This document shows positions 34,409 to 45,242 of a stretch of 64,000 nucleotides of DNA, in pieces. Below the pieces are notes generated by a model that worked only from the letters and a program-made list of their open reading frames with translations, did not search any database and was not told the origin of the DNA. This DNA is from Diplonema papillatum. Taxonomy: Eukaryota > Euglenozoa > Diplonemea > Diplonemida > Diplonemidae. Position 1 is the stretch's first letter. The number at the start of each line of letters is the position of its first letter. Position numbers and translations under genes: made by a program. The stretch is from assembly GCA_030068145.1 (NCBI GenBank), contig JAPJBO010000132.1, positions 124,001-188,000 of the forward strand. The letters are read 5' to 3'.

Positions 34409-35643
34409 ATGCCAAAAGGGGGGGGGGGGGGGGGTTGGGCAGATGTTTTCTGGTATAGTCAGATACTGGGCATGTGGGGTATAGGACCCATACCCCCCCA
34501 GGAACCATGTTTTCGGGCCGATTTTGGGGTCCAATGCCCTCGGAGAACCTTTTTCTGAGCGCAAAACTCAGTTGTTGTGGACTTTGAGGCCCCAGGTAGG
34601 GTTACGACTGTACAATGGCTACGGCGGCAGCACCCACCCAGAACAGGAACTTAACTCTGTTCTCAGAATGCGTGACTCGTAAATGCGTTTCGTTCGAAGA
34701 ATTGGCTCAAAAAATTGCAAGGCAAGACGCACACGAAGTACGATAGGTCACAGGGCTCCATGCGGAGACACTTTAGAGCGACGAGAGCCTTTCTGATGAA
34801 AGCTGCAGGAGTTGACCCGGGGTCTCTGTACAGAGGGCGACCGACAAAGGTGACCCATGAGGCAGCAGGCATTCGACGATCTCGTGGAGGCAACCACCGA
34901 CGTCGTGGGTCACGGAAAAGCTGTCGTGCACAAGACGTTCGTCGCACAAATCCTTCTAGCACAGGCTGGTGGACGAAGAAGGCCAACTAACGGCAAAGGT
35001 GTCGTACACCACGTACCGCCAGCTACGTGGTGCCCGGTTCGAACACCTGGCCGGACGTGTGCGACACCTGCAGAAGGGAACACGATTAACCATCGCCTTC
35101 GTGAGGTTACCAGCAGCAAACTCACTTCTTTCGATCCGACAAGCCGATTTCTGCCAATAAAAGTTGCCAATACTGCCAGAAGAACCTGGGGTCAGCTTTT
35201 TTAACAACCAGGGGCCTCGCCTCCTTGATGATTGATTTGCGTTGGACGACAGGTGACTCGATCCAACTTGGGGAACTGTTTTAGCTGGTGTACAGTGGGT
35301 TTCACACTGGATTTGCGGGTGTCACACTGGATTCCGCACTGTATTTTTGGGTGTCAGTGGATTTCACGCTGGATTTGCGGGTGTGGCACACTGGATCTAG
35401 CAGGTGTGCCCACGCCCGACACTTTGGCCGCACAGTTAACACCCCCACACGATGCTGGAGTGCACCGTGCGGGGCCTCGAAACCCACAGAAACAGAGTTT
35501 TGCGCTCAGAAAAAGGCTCTCCGAGGGCATTTGGCCCCAAAACCGGCCCGAAAAAATGGTTTCTGGGGGGATATGGGTCCCATACCCCACATGCCCAGTA
35601 TCTTACTATGCCATAAAACATCTGCCCAACCCCCCCCCCCTTT
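34409..35643. mobile_element. Long-TIR DNA element A
   Basis: Left arm 34409-34600 and right arm 35460-35643 are inverted copies of about 185 bp with high identity. They start ccaaaagggggg with a variable G-run, then share ttgggcagatgtttt and gatactgggcatgtgggg. The interior has no recognised transposase. The element directly abuts element B, which has the same end sequence, so the two belong to one family. Confidence 0.75.
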
Positions 35644-35660
35644 TGGTACCGTACCATATG

Positions 35661-37278
35661 AGTCGATGCCAAAAGGGGGGGGGTTTGGGCGGAAAAATCC
35701 CCGCATAGTTCACCAGGGTCTGACGGGTACTGAGGCCCCATACCCTTCCTAAAACATGATTCTGCGTTCAAATACGCCCTCAGAAGCCTCCGGAGAGCCT
35801 TCTATGATGTCCCAAATGCGATTTTGTGGGTTTTTAGGGGGTCCCCCCGTCTGCTGGCCGTAAACCGCCATAGTAGACACATATGCAACCTGATGCTGGG
35901 TCGCTCCTCGGAGCTAAATCCCGGCCTAAACACACGTTTTCGGCGTTCTCTATCATTCTCAAGGTGCATTCGACCCTCGGACTTCATAAACTATCTCGCT
36001 TACAGGTGTTCCGGGGTGTGCAAAAACAAGGCGAATGGACCCTACAGACCGTACCACGCCCTGCCTGTCTATACAGGCTTTGGGGTCAAATTGCACCGGC
36101 TTTGGCGCCATATGCACCGTTTTGGTCTCGTTTGTGCTGCTTTGGGATCCACTAAGAACTCTGGTCTGATTTGCGGGACGCTTTGCTCGGTTTTGGCGCC
36201 CACTCTCACCGTTCAAAGTGCATCCAGTGGTGAAGACTTTGCGCCGAAGCTGGAGAGGAAGCGACCCAGTAGGCGCCACTTCACCGTGAGCGGGTCTCGG
36301 AACAGGACTCAAACTGTGGCCCAGGTGATACTGCCGATGGCGGGTGTGTGCGCCACACAGTTTGTCTGACCAAGCTCACTGCACAGAGAGAGCTTGCCAC
36401 ACCTCCCTCGGCATGTGCCACCTGTGCAAAGTCATCCAGCGAGAAGCACTTTGCAGCCATGGGTGAGAAAGATGCCAGAAGGGAAGACATTGCCAGGAAA
36501 GCTCTGAAAGCCTGCCCTGAAAGCGGTGAAGCCTGCTTCAAAATCATGAAGTGAACGCGTCGTAGTCAACCGCTTCGACGACGATTGAGAACGGCTGATG
36601 ATCGCCTGTTACTTAACGCTTGTCCTCCTTCGTGAACTTCGTTCACCAAGCCTTGCAGAACCACCAGAATAGCGTAAAATGATGCAGGTAGAAGCCTGAA
36701 CAGGCCTTAGAACAGTGAAAGTGGGCGCCAAAACCGAGGAAAGCGTCCCGCAAATCAGACCAGAGTTCTTAGTGGACCCCAAAGCAGCACAAACGAAGCC
36801 CGAAACGGTGGATATGGCGCCAAAGCCGGTGCAATTTGACCCCAAAGCCTGTATAGACAGGCAGGGCGTAGTTCGGTCTGTCCCGAATGCAGGGGGCCAT
36901 TCTCCTTATCTTTTCAGCCCGGAACACCTGTGAGTGAAAGAAACCACGAAGCCCGAGGGTCGAATGCACTTGGAGATCGCTAGAGAACGCCGAAAACGTG
37001 TGTTTGGGCTGGGATCTTGCACAGAGAAGCGACCCAGCATCAGGTTGCATATGTGTCTTCTATGGCGGTTTACGGCCAACAGGCGGGGGGACCCCCTAAA
37101 AACCCATAAAATCGCATTTGGGACATCATAGAAGGCTCTCCGGAGGCTTCTGAGGGCGTATTTGAACGCAGAATGATGTTTTAGGAAGGTTATGGGGCCT
37201 CAGTACCCGTCAGACCCCTGTGAAATATGCGGGGGTTTTTCCCCCCCAACCCCCCCCCCCCCCCCCTTTTGGCATCGT
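35661..37278. mobile_element. Long-TIR DNA element B
   Basis: Left arm about 35661-36215 and right arm about 36712-37278 are inverted copies of about 560 bp, similar along their whole length. The ends read gatgccaaaaggggg, as in element A. The central spacer (36216-36711) includes a segment with a counterpart at 58565-58810. That part encodes a short peptide (KLTAQRELATPP..., then ACATCAKSS) in one frame, perhaps a remnant of a transposon protein. No full transposase is present, so it is probably non-autonomous. Confidence 0.75.
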
Positions 37279-37299
37279 ACCTTATTATATAAGGCCCTG

Positions 37300-37370
37300 G
37301 GTGTGAGCAGTGATTTATATATGGGTCTGGGGCTCGGGGCCACCCCGAGCGCGAAAAAAAAAAAAATTGC
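37300..37370 (+). repeat. Short hairpin repeat with A-tail, copy 2
   Basis: Counterpart of 33850-33920: gtgtgagcagtg, atgggtctgg, the hairpin gctcggggccaccccgagc and an A-run. Confidence 0.6.
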
Positions 37371-37442
37371 CTTAATTTTGGGCTGGGGGTTGGGGTAGGG
37401 CCGGGTCACTACCAACCGGGATCAGCGGGGGTGAGGGACGAA

Positions 37443-37495
37443 GCCATGGCGAAGCCATGGCGAAGTCATGGCGAAAGCCATGGCGAAGCCATGGG
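37443..37495 (+). repeat. Short ccatggcgaag tandem repeat
   Basis: Five near-identical units of 10-12 bases, each with the NcoI-like core ccatgg or a one-base variant. Confidence 0.75.
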
Positions 37496-37574
37496 GGCAG
37501 GAAGAGTAAAACGGAGGCGGGGAAAGAGGAGGCAGGAGGGCCAGGGGCGGAGGGCCAAAGGGGGTGGTGGGAGG

Positions 37575-38865
37575 CGAGACGTTGACTACCAAGTCTAATT
37601 AAATTTGGGATCGGAAATTGAACGTTGACTACCAATTCTAATTAAATTTGGGATCAGAAATTGGACGTTGACTACCAATTCTAATTAAATTTGGATTCAA
37701 AATTGAACGTTGACTACCAATTCTAATTAAATTTGGATTCAAAATTGAACGTTGACTACCAATTCTAATTAAATTTGGGATCGGAAATTGGACGTTGACT
37801 ACCAATTCTAATTAAATTTGGATTCAAAATTGAACGTTGACTACCAATTCTAATTAAATTTGGATTCAAAATTGAACGTTGACTACCAATTCTAATTAAA
37901 TTTGGGATCGGAAATTGGACGTTGACTACCTATTCTAATTAAATTTGGGATCCGAAATTGAACGTTGACTACCAATTCTAATTGAATTTGGATTCAAAAT
38001 CGAACGTTGACTACCAATTCTAATTAAATTTGGGATCGGAAATTGGACGTTGACTACCAATTCTAATTAAATTTGGATTCAAAATCGAACGTTGACTACC
38101 AATTCTAATTAAATTTGGATCGGAAATTGGACGTTGACTACCTATTCTAATTAAATTTGGGATCCGAAATTGGACGTTGACTACCAATTCTAGTTAAATT
38201 TGGATTCAAAATTGAACGTTGACTACCAATTCTAATTAAATTTGGGATCGGAAATTGGACGTTGACTACCAATTCTAATTAAATTTGGATTCAAAATTGA
38301 ACGTTGACTACCAATTCTAATTAAATTTGGGATCGGAAATTGGACGTTGACTACCAATTCTAATTAAATTTGGATTCAAAATTGAACGTTGACTACCAAT
38401 TCTAATTAAATTTGGATTCAAAATTGGACGTTGACTACCAATTCTAATTAAATTTGGATTCAAAATTGGACGTTGACTACCAATTCTAATTAAATTTTGG
38501 ATTTGGCATCAGACGTTGACTACCGATTGTAATTAAATTTGGAATCCGAAACTGGACGTTGACTACCAATTGTAGTTAAATTTGGGATCCGAAACTGGAC
38601 GTTGCCTATCAATTCTAATTAATTTTTGGATTTGGCATCAGACGTTGACTACCAAGTCTAATTGATTTTGGATCCGAACCTAGACGTTGCCTACCAATTT
38701 TAATTAAATTTGGAGCCAACCTTGAACGTTGACTACCAATTCTATTTAAATTTGGAATCGGAAATTGGACGTTGAGTACCGATTCTAATTAGATTTGGGG
38801 TTCGGCATCAGACGTTGACTACCGGTTCTAACTGAATTTGGATTCAATACTAGAAGTTGACCGGT
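37575..38865 (+). repeat. 42/43-bp AT-rich minisatellite, about 30 copies
   Basis: The unit contains gactaccaattctaatta and comes in two main versions: 43 bp with gggatcggaaattgga and 42 bp with ggattcaaaattgaa. The two versions alternate irregularly. Copies become more divergent toward 38500-38865. One stray unit lies at 39018-39045, 150 bases beyond the array. Confidence 0.95.
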
Positions 38866-39314
38866 GCGGAAATTCTTCGCTGTACCGTACCGTGCGCTGG
38901 GGGGCGCTGCCCCCCAGACCCCCCTCTCTTACAAATTAGCTTAACCATTTCGTCTGATTCTTGTTCCAACATAGAGGTTGGGTGGGTTAGCCTGGGCTGG
39001 CCTGGTAGTGCTTGCCTCTTGACTACCAATTCTAATTAATTTTGGATCCACCACAGGACCCCGAGGGCGAAAAGGACTTTTCTGCAGAGGAGGAAAAGCT
39101 ATATAAATCCCTGGTGTGAGGTCAAAAAAAAGAAAATTCCAACACTTGGGCAGCAGGGATGCCTTGGGACGAAAATCTACGCTCTAAACCGGGGTTTTGG
39201 GGAATCACACGGCATTCAGCGGTGAGTCACCCCCACCCCTACTGTAGCCCCGACCCGCACAGTAGGCTGTGTTGACACTTCGGGGGGGAAAATCTTAGCT
39301 TCCTGTTCAGGCGC
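38866..39314. other. Spacer with GC-rich hairpin
   Basis: Contains a hairpin-forming ctggggggcgctgccccccag near 38900-38920 and the stray minisatellite unit. No gene is visible. Confidence 0.45.
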
Positions 39315-39389
39315 TTGCCTCTCATGTGTGGGGGGGGGAACTGCCCGCGCAGCGATATATTTTGTGGTGGTGCCACCTTTTGGCTTCTG

Positions 39390-40170
39390 CGTGCGTGTGC
39401 CGCCTCTGGTAGCGTTAAACTCCGGAACACCGACTCAGCGATCGAGGCGGTGCTGCAAGAGAAGCGTCTGCGGTTTGCGGCGCACTGCATGCGGTCTGAT
39501 CAGCCGATTGCTGGCTTGATGTTCGCGGACCAGCTTCGGGCGAGACGAGTGGGGCGACTACTGCTGTCTTTCGAACGAGTAATCTGCAACGATCTCGCGG
39601 AAAGGGACCGTACAAAAATCCGGGAGTGGATGGAGGACCGGGAGGTCTGGGACGCAGAGGTGAAAGAAGTCGTCGCGAACACACTCAAGAACGTCGAAGA
39701 GCCGCCGCGCAAAGTACGGAAGCTCATACGGCCCGGGGGCAAGGCTCCGGACGACGACAGAAGGCGACAACAACAGCTGCTGCAAGAAGACAACGACGCA
39801 TTCTGTCCCTTTGCTACATCGAACTGGTCGGCGCCGCGGTGCCAAAAAAAGCCTGCGCAGAGCACTGCATCAATTGTCATTTTCCGCTGACAGTCCATAA
39901 TCCGCTGTACCCCACACTGAGATGCCACCTTTGCGAAAGGTACACCTCATCCGAATGCTGTCACGGCTTGACAATTTCTGCTGCCACCGCACTTGAATCG
40001 TTTGAATGCAAACACTGCTCCGTTTTACTCCCGTATCTGCGGGGGGTGAGACGACAACTACTACCCAGAAATCTTCTGACTTTTTTTCCCCCTCTTTTTT
40101 ATCTGACTCCGGGACACCGGGTTTTTAAAGTCCCCTGGCATCTGGTGCCCTTTTGCCGCCCGGGGGCGTG
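39390..40170 (+). mobile_element. LINE ORF2 3'-terminal fragment
   Basis: The frame at 39390-39890 reads like the extreme C-terminus of a LINE ORF2: LRNTDSAIEAVLQEKRLRFAAHCMRSDQPIAGLMF, then a DLAERDRTKIREWMEDREVW segment. That order (RLRFAGH, region of basic residues, DL...DR..W) is typical of RTE/Jockey-like elements. A second frame (39800-40060) carries a cysteine pattern C-x2-C ... C-x2-C ... C-x2-C (CINCHF, CHLCERY, CKHCS), suggesting a zinc-binding tail and a frame change. There is no RT core, so this is a 5'-truncated dead copy. Confidence 0.6.
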
Positions 40171-40916
40171 ACTAGTATGGGTTCTCTCCCTCGTCTTCTA
40201 GTCTGTTGTTCTTGATTGCACAGGGGAACATCTTTCATGGTGAACATCTCTACGAAAAGGTAAAAGGTTTAGCCAAATGCTCTACTGCCTCTGCCATGTG
40301 TTTACCGGACGCGTTGGTCCCTTCCTCACCGCCTTCCTTCACTCTCCCATTCCAGCCCCTTCAGGACTCCCGTTGCCCACTTCGCTGTTTTTATTATTAT
40401 TAGCAATCTGCTAAAAGACTTCGCGGTTCCAATGAGAAAGAGAAAAGCCGGCAACGAAGAGAAATGGCGGGAGGAGTGCGCTACAGGCGGAAGCCTGCCG
40501 GCTCCCCTTCTGAAACGCGTGACGATGAAACGACGTTCCTTTGAAAAAGTGTAAAAAGGCAGATGACCGTCATAAGAAGGCACTCGGCCGGTTTCTTCAT
40601 CCACAACACAACTAGAGTCGCTGCAGGTGGAACAGCGACGTTTAGTGCTGGTTCGTTGCCTGGTTGCTCGTTGCTTGCGGCCACAACCACGAGGAACAAC
40701 AGGAAGACTCCTTCGGAGACGACCCCTTTGCTGCATTTGAGCAACCTCTTCCCCGCAAACCCGCCGATGCCCGTTGCGACTGTAGTCACTATGACTACAC
40801 CACACGTAGTCATCATCATGTGACTGGACCACACGGGTTGCCATCATCATGTGTAAGTCCGCGTACTATGGATGCTTGATCTCTCCAAAGCATCCAGTTT
40901 CGCCGAACAGTATTGA
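40171..40916. other. Gene-free interval
   Basis: Open frames on both strands show no motif. This is the presumed 3' flank of the cysteine-hydrolase-like gene. Confidence 0.4.
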
Positions 40917-43815
40917 TCACGCGTGCTTCATCAAATCGGACACATGACACAAGCTGACGTTGTGCTGCGAGAGATATTTGTGCACTTCGACAGGGTTCGT
41001 CGTGAACCCACCGTGTTTGCCGGTGCTGGGAGCGTAAAGCGGCCGCGATGCGTCGAAAACAATATAAGCCGGGTTCTTTCCCGAAGGCATGCTGCAGGCG
41101 GTATCCAGCACTGCCGAGTCAAACGGAAACCCGCACACAAACACGCGGGCGCCGTCTTGCAGTCCCCACATCAGCTCCTTTACTGGGGTTCGCCGGAGCA
41201 TGGCGCGGATGTCAGGGTGTGCGTCGATGTCATCATCAAGATTCGAGCATCGAAGCTCGAAGCAGCCGGTCCACGAAAGAAGATCAGGCGCAAACGCGCT
41301 GCCGTAGTGTGTACTTGGTACGTGTGTAGAGGAGGCATTGTGCAGTGGGGGTCGTGTGTAATGAGGGAAGTTGCTAGAGTTATTGCAATATGCGCAGTCA
41401 TATAATCGGTGTTGGGGAATGTACGGGGAGAGTACTGGGAACTGGTAGGGGTGTCTACGTTCTTATTTACGTGTGCCAGGTTTAACAGTGCAGCAATGGA
41501 ATACGAGTGGGTGTATTGAAGGGAGTGCCGCGGCCCAATCGGTAGCAACGACGGGCGGTGTGTACAAATGGCAGGGACGTAATCAGTGCAAGCTGATGAC
41601 TTGCGCCTGCTAGGCATTCCTCACGCAAGGAGAATAATTGCAATCATCGATCCTCATCACGACGCAAGTTCAAAAGATTTCCCATCCTCTTCAAGATAGG
41701 TAGCCGGCGCCTTGCACCCCCCTCGCACGGTGGGCAGCGGTCTGCCGGGCGGTCTCCTCCGGGAAACTCCCGGCCAGGAACGCGCCGACCACCTGCTCGG
41801 AGGTGTTCGGCGACCTGGCCCTGTGGACCCAGGCGAGACGCCACAGGGCTGTTCCCTCCGGGACGGCGTTGTCGCCGGTGGACCCCCCGGCTTCGAGGAG
41901 GGCCCTGAGCGCTTGCTCCTTCAGGTCCGTGGCGCGTTCCGCCCAATCGACGACCTGTTGGGCAGCCGGGTTCTTCCTCTCGAAGACGAAAGCGGACGGA
42001 ACGTTCACCCCCGTCACCTTCTTTACGAGGGCGACCGCATCAGTTCGTTCGAACGACATAATGTTTTTCGTTGACCGCACTACCCTGCGCCCAAATCCTG
42101 GACGTGGTTTCAGATGGCAATTTTGGCAACTGATCATGATCAGAAGGTCCTACTTGGGTGGTTCAGTTTCCTCACACATTGCATGTGGCTAACAAAAAAA
42201 AATACCTAAAGAAATCAACTGCCTTCGGGTAGGCTAGTCTGACACTAGTTGTCGTCGGGAAAGTTTTGTTCTTCGCGTGTAGGGTATAAACCTCTCTGGG
42301 GGGAGAAACTTAGTTTAATGTTTAGGCAGAACGCTGCCTCGCATGCATGTTTGATGCTAGCATCAAGTCTTCGTCGAAGAAAGTGTAAAATAAAATAGGG
42401 GGGGTTTTTCCTGTATTAGCACTTTTTCGTTGGCTTCGCTTTCTCTTTCATGTGCAACCGTTGTTCCGGAAATGTTCCCGTCAGTACAGATGTACTACTA
42501 AAAAAAATGGCTTGCGGCAAGTGCACTTCGCGCTCTTCTCAGTCAGGCCGATGGTTGCGATGTGGACGACATCGTCTACCTTCTTGGTGCCGGATGAAAC
42601 CTCCGCACATACTACCTCCTCGTCCACCCTTCCAGGAAACTTCTCCAGCTTACCACTTGCCCTTCATGGTACGCATGATCGCGTTCGTGACAGAGATCAC
42701 GAACAAACCTTCTTTGCCCTCCAGCGCATGCGCACGCATTACCCCCCCACCACTCTGCCAAAATGCGCCTCCACTCGCGGAAGAAGCAGCAGATTCCGAG
42801 CACGCGTGCTCTGGGAGCTTCCCATTTAAGGACTTGCGGCGTTGCTCGTGTACTCCCCCAAACGTGGGAACTGCCTGTCCGCCCAGGTCACGCCGTGGCA
42901 CTTCTTTACCAACGAACGGCTTGCCGTACTCCTTTACGGAGCACCCCCCGGACTTCCTTGTACTGCGAGTCTGCCGCCGAGCTGCCGCGAGGCAAAAAAG
43001 AACGTCCGAGACGGAGCCTTTTGACCCTGCCATCGACTCCATACTTGAGCCGGTCCGTCCCTATCTCTTGAAACTGCAACGAAGTGCCTGCCGCAGTTTA
43101 TCGCAGTGAATCACGGTCCATCGCGGTCTATCAGGTCCATCCCTAGTCCCTAGAGCTGCATCGAATTGCCCGGTGCTGTATTCTTCGGTCTATCACGGTC
43201 TATCAAGATGAGATGGACCGGCTCAATGATGATTTATGATGTTTTTGGCCAGGTGCCGGAGGCACTTGGCGAATCGGGGGGTACGAGGGGGGGGGAAGCA
43301 CACCAGGTGGTGACCAACCGCTTCTGGCCGAATTCGAGACAGTAGGGCAGGGCCCCCGGGCTCGAGATCTCGTCCGAGACGCCCTTGAAGCAGATGTGGA
43401 CGGAGTTGCTGCGGCGCTCCCTCGCCTTCGCGCGGGCGGCGGCCAACGCGTCGGCGACGGGGCCGCAAAAGAACGCGCCGTGCGTGCCTTGGATGCAGTG
43501 CGGCGGGACTGCCGTGCGCTTGGTGGTGAAGCTGCAGTGGTTGCTCGGGTGGAACGCCTTGGCCGCGATGATCTTCGCGCCGACGGAGGAGGCGTGTTGG
43601 ATGAGGCGGACCTGCTCCTCGACGGCTTCCGTTGCTTCGTGCACGGGTGCGAGCCCGTCTTCCAAAAAGTCGTTTTGCGCGTTCACGACGATCAGCACGT
43701 CGTGTGCCTTCAGCCCTCTGTCCAGCTTCCGCTGCACCGTACCGGCCTCCGCAAGCAGGCGGGCGTACAGGGAAAGCACCGCCTCTGGCATCTTCACCCG
43801 CGTTCGGTCCACCAA
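40917..43815 (-). CDS. Isochorismatase/nicotinamidase-fold protein, likely without the catalytic Cys (two exons)
   Basis: The first exon (43815 to about 43304) has the N-terminal half: VLIVVNAQNDF with Asp49, AFHPSNHCSF at about 87-96 and PPHCIQGTHGAFF. The second (about 41313-40917) has the rest: WTGCFELRCSNLDDDIDAHPD, then VFVCGFPFDSAVLDTA and a C-terminal GGF. The donor tg|GTGTGC and acceptor CCAAG|TAC keep the frame, giving about 302 residues, but the exact junctions are tentative. Where the family has its nucleophile Cys (D-x-C-V), this protein has Ala (about 238). The usual metal Asp before W/F-H-P is also Ala (about 87), while both His residues remain. It is probably a pseudoenzyme or has a different activity. 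Family members hydrolyse nicotinamide or isochorismate. Confidence 0.68.
41691..42059 (-). CDS. Hypothetical 122-residue protein inside an intron
   Basis: The frame from the ATG at 42059 begins MSFERTDAVALVKKVTGVNV and is GC-rich with a protein-like, Ala-rich helical composition. It includes ALRALLEAGGSTGDNAVPEG. I do not recognise the family and see no signal peptide or membrane segment. It could be a nested gene, an exon of the host gene, or a retroposed gene piece. It lies on the same strand as the surrounding gene. Confidence 0.35.
   Translation of the reverse strand: MSFERTDAVALVKKVTGVNVPSAFVFERKNPAAQQVVDWAERATDLKEQALRALLEAGGSTGDNAVPEGTALWRLAWVHRARSPNTSEQVVGAFLAGSFPEETARQTAAHRARGVQGAGYLS
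42195..42262 (+). mobile_element. LINE 3' tail fragment, same family as the 51-56 kb LINE
   Basis: Contains ctaaagaaatcaactgcctt, then cgggtaggctagtctgacac and tagttgtcgtcggga. This is nearly identical to the 3' end of the intact LINE (minus strand of 51424-51477). Only the last 65 or so bases are present. Confidence 0.85.
42333..42372 (+). repeat. Short dispersed repeat
   Basis: aggcagaacgctgcctcgca and a following gatgctagcatca resemble 59660-59703. Both contain a gcagaacrctgcct inverted pair that may form a hairpin. Confidence 0.45.
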
Positions 43816-44649
43816 CCCATGGGGAGGGTGCTCTTTCTTCCTTTGTGAACGGTAGGTTAGGTGCGCGCTGGCACTGGCAGGTACTCTTTGACATCATTGA
43901 AACTCGAAGAACATTTTCGAAGCTTGAGCTTGCATTAATTGACGAATTAACGAACAATCAGCTGTGGATGTGATAGCGGTAGTTTGAACTTGGTATGCAG
44001 CAACAATCTGTGACGATAGACTGGACAAGCCGCTACAGACTGCCTCTTTGCACGCGTCGTGACGTTTGGTGGCTTCGGAGAGCATTGATGGTCTGATGCG
44101 CCCAAGTCCGCCGCAGCACAATTCTTCGAAACAGGTGATCATGAACGCTTGAAAGGTGGAAAATCGAGAGGAAGGGTTGAGACGTTGGCAGCGTGCTGCC
44201 GCCGGATGATTCCGGGAAAAGGAAAAAGCAGATCTGCTCTTTCTTCTTCTTCTTCTTCTTTTGGGGTCAGCCAGCCGGGTTTGAAACTGGATTGGTTTCT
44301 ACCAGAACGCACCCCTGAGCTAGTACTATGCCCTTTTCGAATGCAGATCCCGACAACCTCTGCTCTACCTGGTGGCCAACTGTCTCCGCGGGCTAGTGTG
44401 CAACGCTAGCGCAAGAGGAAACACGGGCGACATGCAGCTTCGCTTCATGAGATTGCCGCCAGGCTGGCGCTCGCTGGCGGGGAGGTGTCGCTGCTCAACT
44501 CCCAGATCCGTAATCCATGGTCCCGGGCGGATCCTGTCGAAAAGAAGAAGACAAAAGAGAGATGTTGCGCGGGGGAGATCGCTGTTGGCTTGTCGTCTCA
44601 GCAGCAAGGAACTATCAACCTCCCCCCGCCATGAGGCGTTCTTGGAATC
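43816..44649. other. Gene-free interval
   Basis: This is the upstream flank of the isochorismatase-fold gene. It contains a short ttcttcttc run near 44240 and no recognisable gene. Confidence 0.4.
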
Positions 44650-45005
44650 GGCATGGCCAGCCATTCGCAGCATTCTGTCTTGGAGGGCTTCAGCTAATAT
44701 ACGGTGCAATGGGCTCTGCCTTCCAATCGTCGTTTTGACCAGGAAAGCTCCGCCGTCGGACTGACGATGGCATTGCACCCGTCAAAGTGACATAAGACTA
44801 TTGGTGCCCGCCACCGTAGCACTCAGTCGATCGTTTAGGTCATTGAAGAGGGTTCCCAGCAGAGGGGGCTCTCTGTGTCGTGGGGTTCGAGCCGGCTTTT
44901 AAGACACTCGGCCCCCCCTTCTTCGGATCGCACGAACGAGAGCACTAACTTCTTCCTTACTTCGGATCAGGAACGAGAGCCCGCCCATCGGCTCCGCGAC
45001 GGGGC
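44650..45005 (-). pseudogene. Decayed copy of the last SUV3 exon
   Basis: Pieces of this stretch match the terminal exon of the SUV3 gene next door in the same orientation. 44650-44690 reads ECCEWLAMP against ECYGWLAMRF in the gene. 44766-44925 resembles 45427-45600 (gatggcattgcacc..gtcaaa; gtcattgaagagggt). 44937-45003 resembles 45670-45715 (ggaacgagagcc). The copy is scrambled by indels and has no long frame. It is most simply a tandem duplicate of the gene's 3' end that has decayed. Confidence 0.7.
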
Positions 45006-45035
45006 GAGCTTCTTGCACTTGAGCCCCACGGCCTG

Positions 45036-45082
45036 AGGGGCACAGGGCACAGGGTACAGGGCACAGGGCACAGGGCACACAG
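45036..45082 (+). repeat. Short ggcacagg tandem repeat
   Basis: Six or so copies of an 8-10 base unit (gggcacaggg, tacagggcac). Confidence 0.7.
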
Positions 45083-45242
45083 CAGCTCAGAACCTAGCGA
45101 AATGTGGGAACAATGAGATGCGGCGCACGCGCAGCCGCGCGTGCGTTTTGATTCCACGAACCGACACCGGGTGGGGATGCCACGTGCGCGCCGGCGGTGC
45201 AACCGTGAAAGTGCGTTGCGGCGAACGACGGCTTGCCCGGGA

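Larger units (their letters stand above)
41314..43303 (-). other. 2-kb intron of the isochorismatase-fold gene
   Basis: Contains a small open frame (41691-42059), a LINE tail fragment (42195-42262) and a dispersed repeat piece (42333-42372). An additional exon inside it cannot be excluded. Confidence 0.5.

Noticed and set aside
38880-38930. GC-rich hairpin ctggggggcgctgcccccc as a bacterial-type terminator
   Set aside because: Eukaryotic context with no gene ending there and no T-run; probably a repeat-borne hairpin.
42450-43109. 219-codon plus frame with CxxC pairs (MCNRCSGN, MACGKC)
   Set aside because: The rest of the frame is Pro/Ser/Arg noise, it lies within the intron of the isochorismatase-fold gene, and no family is recognisable.
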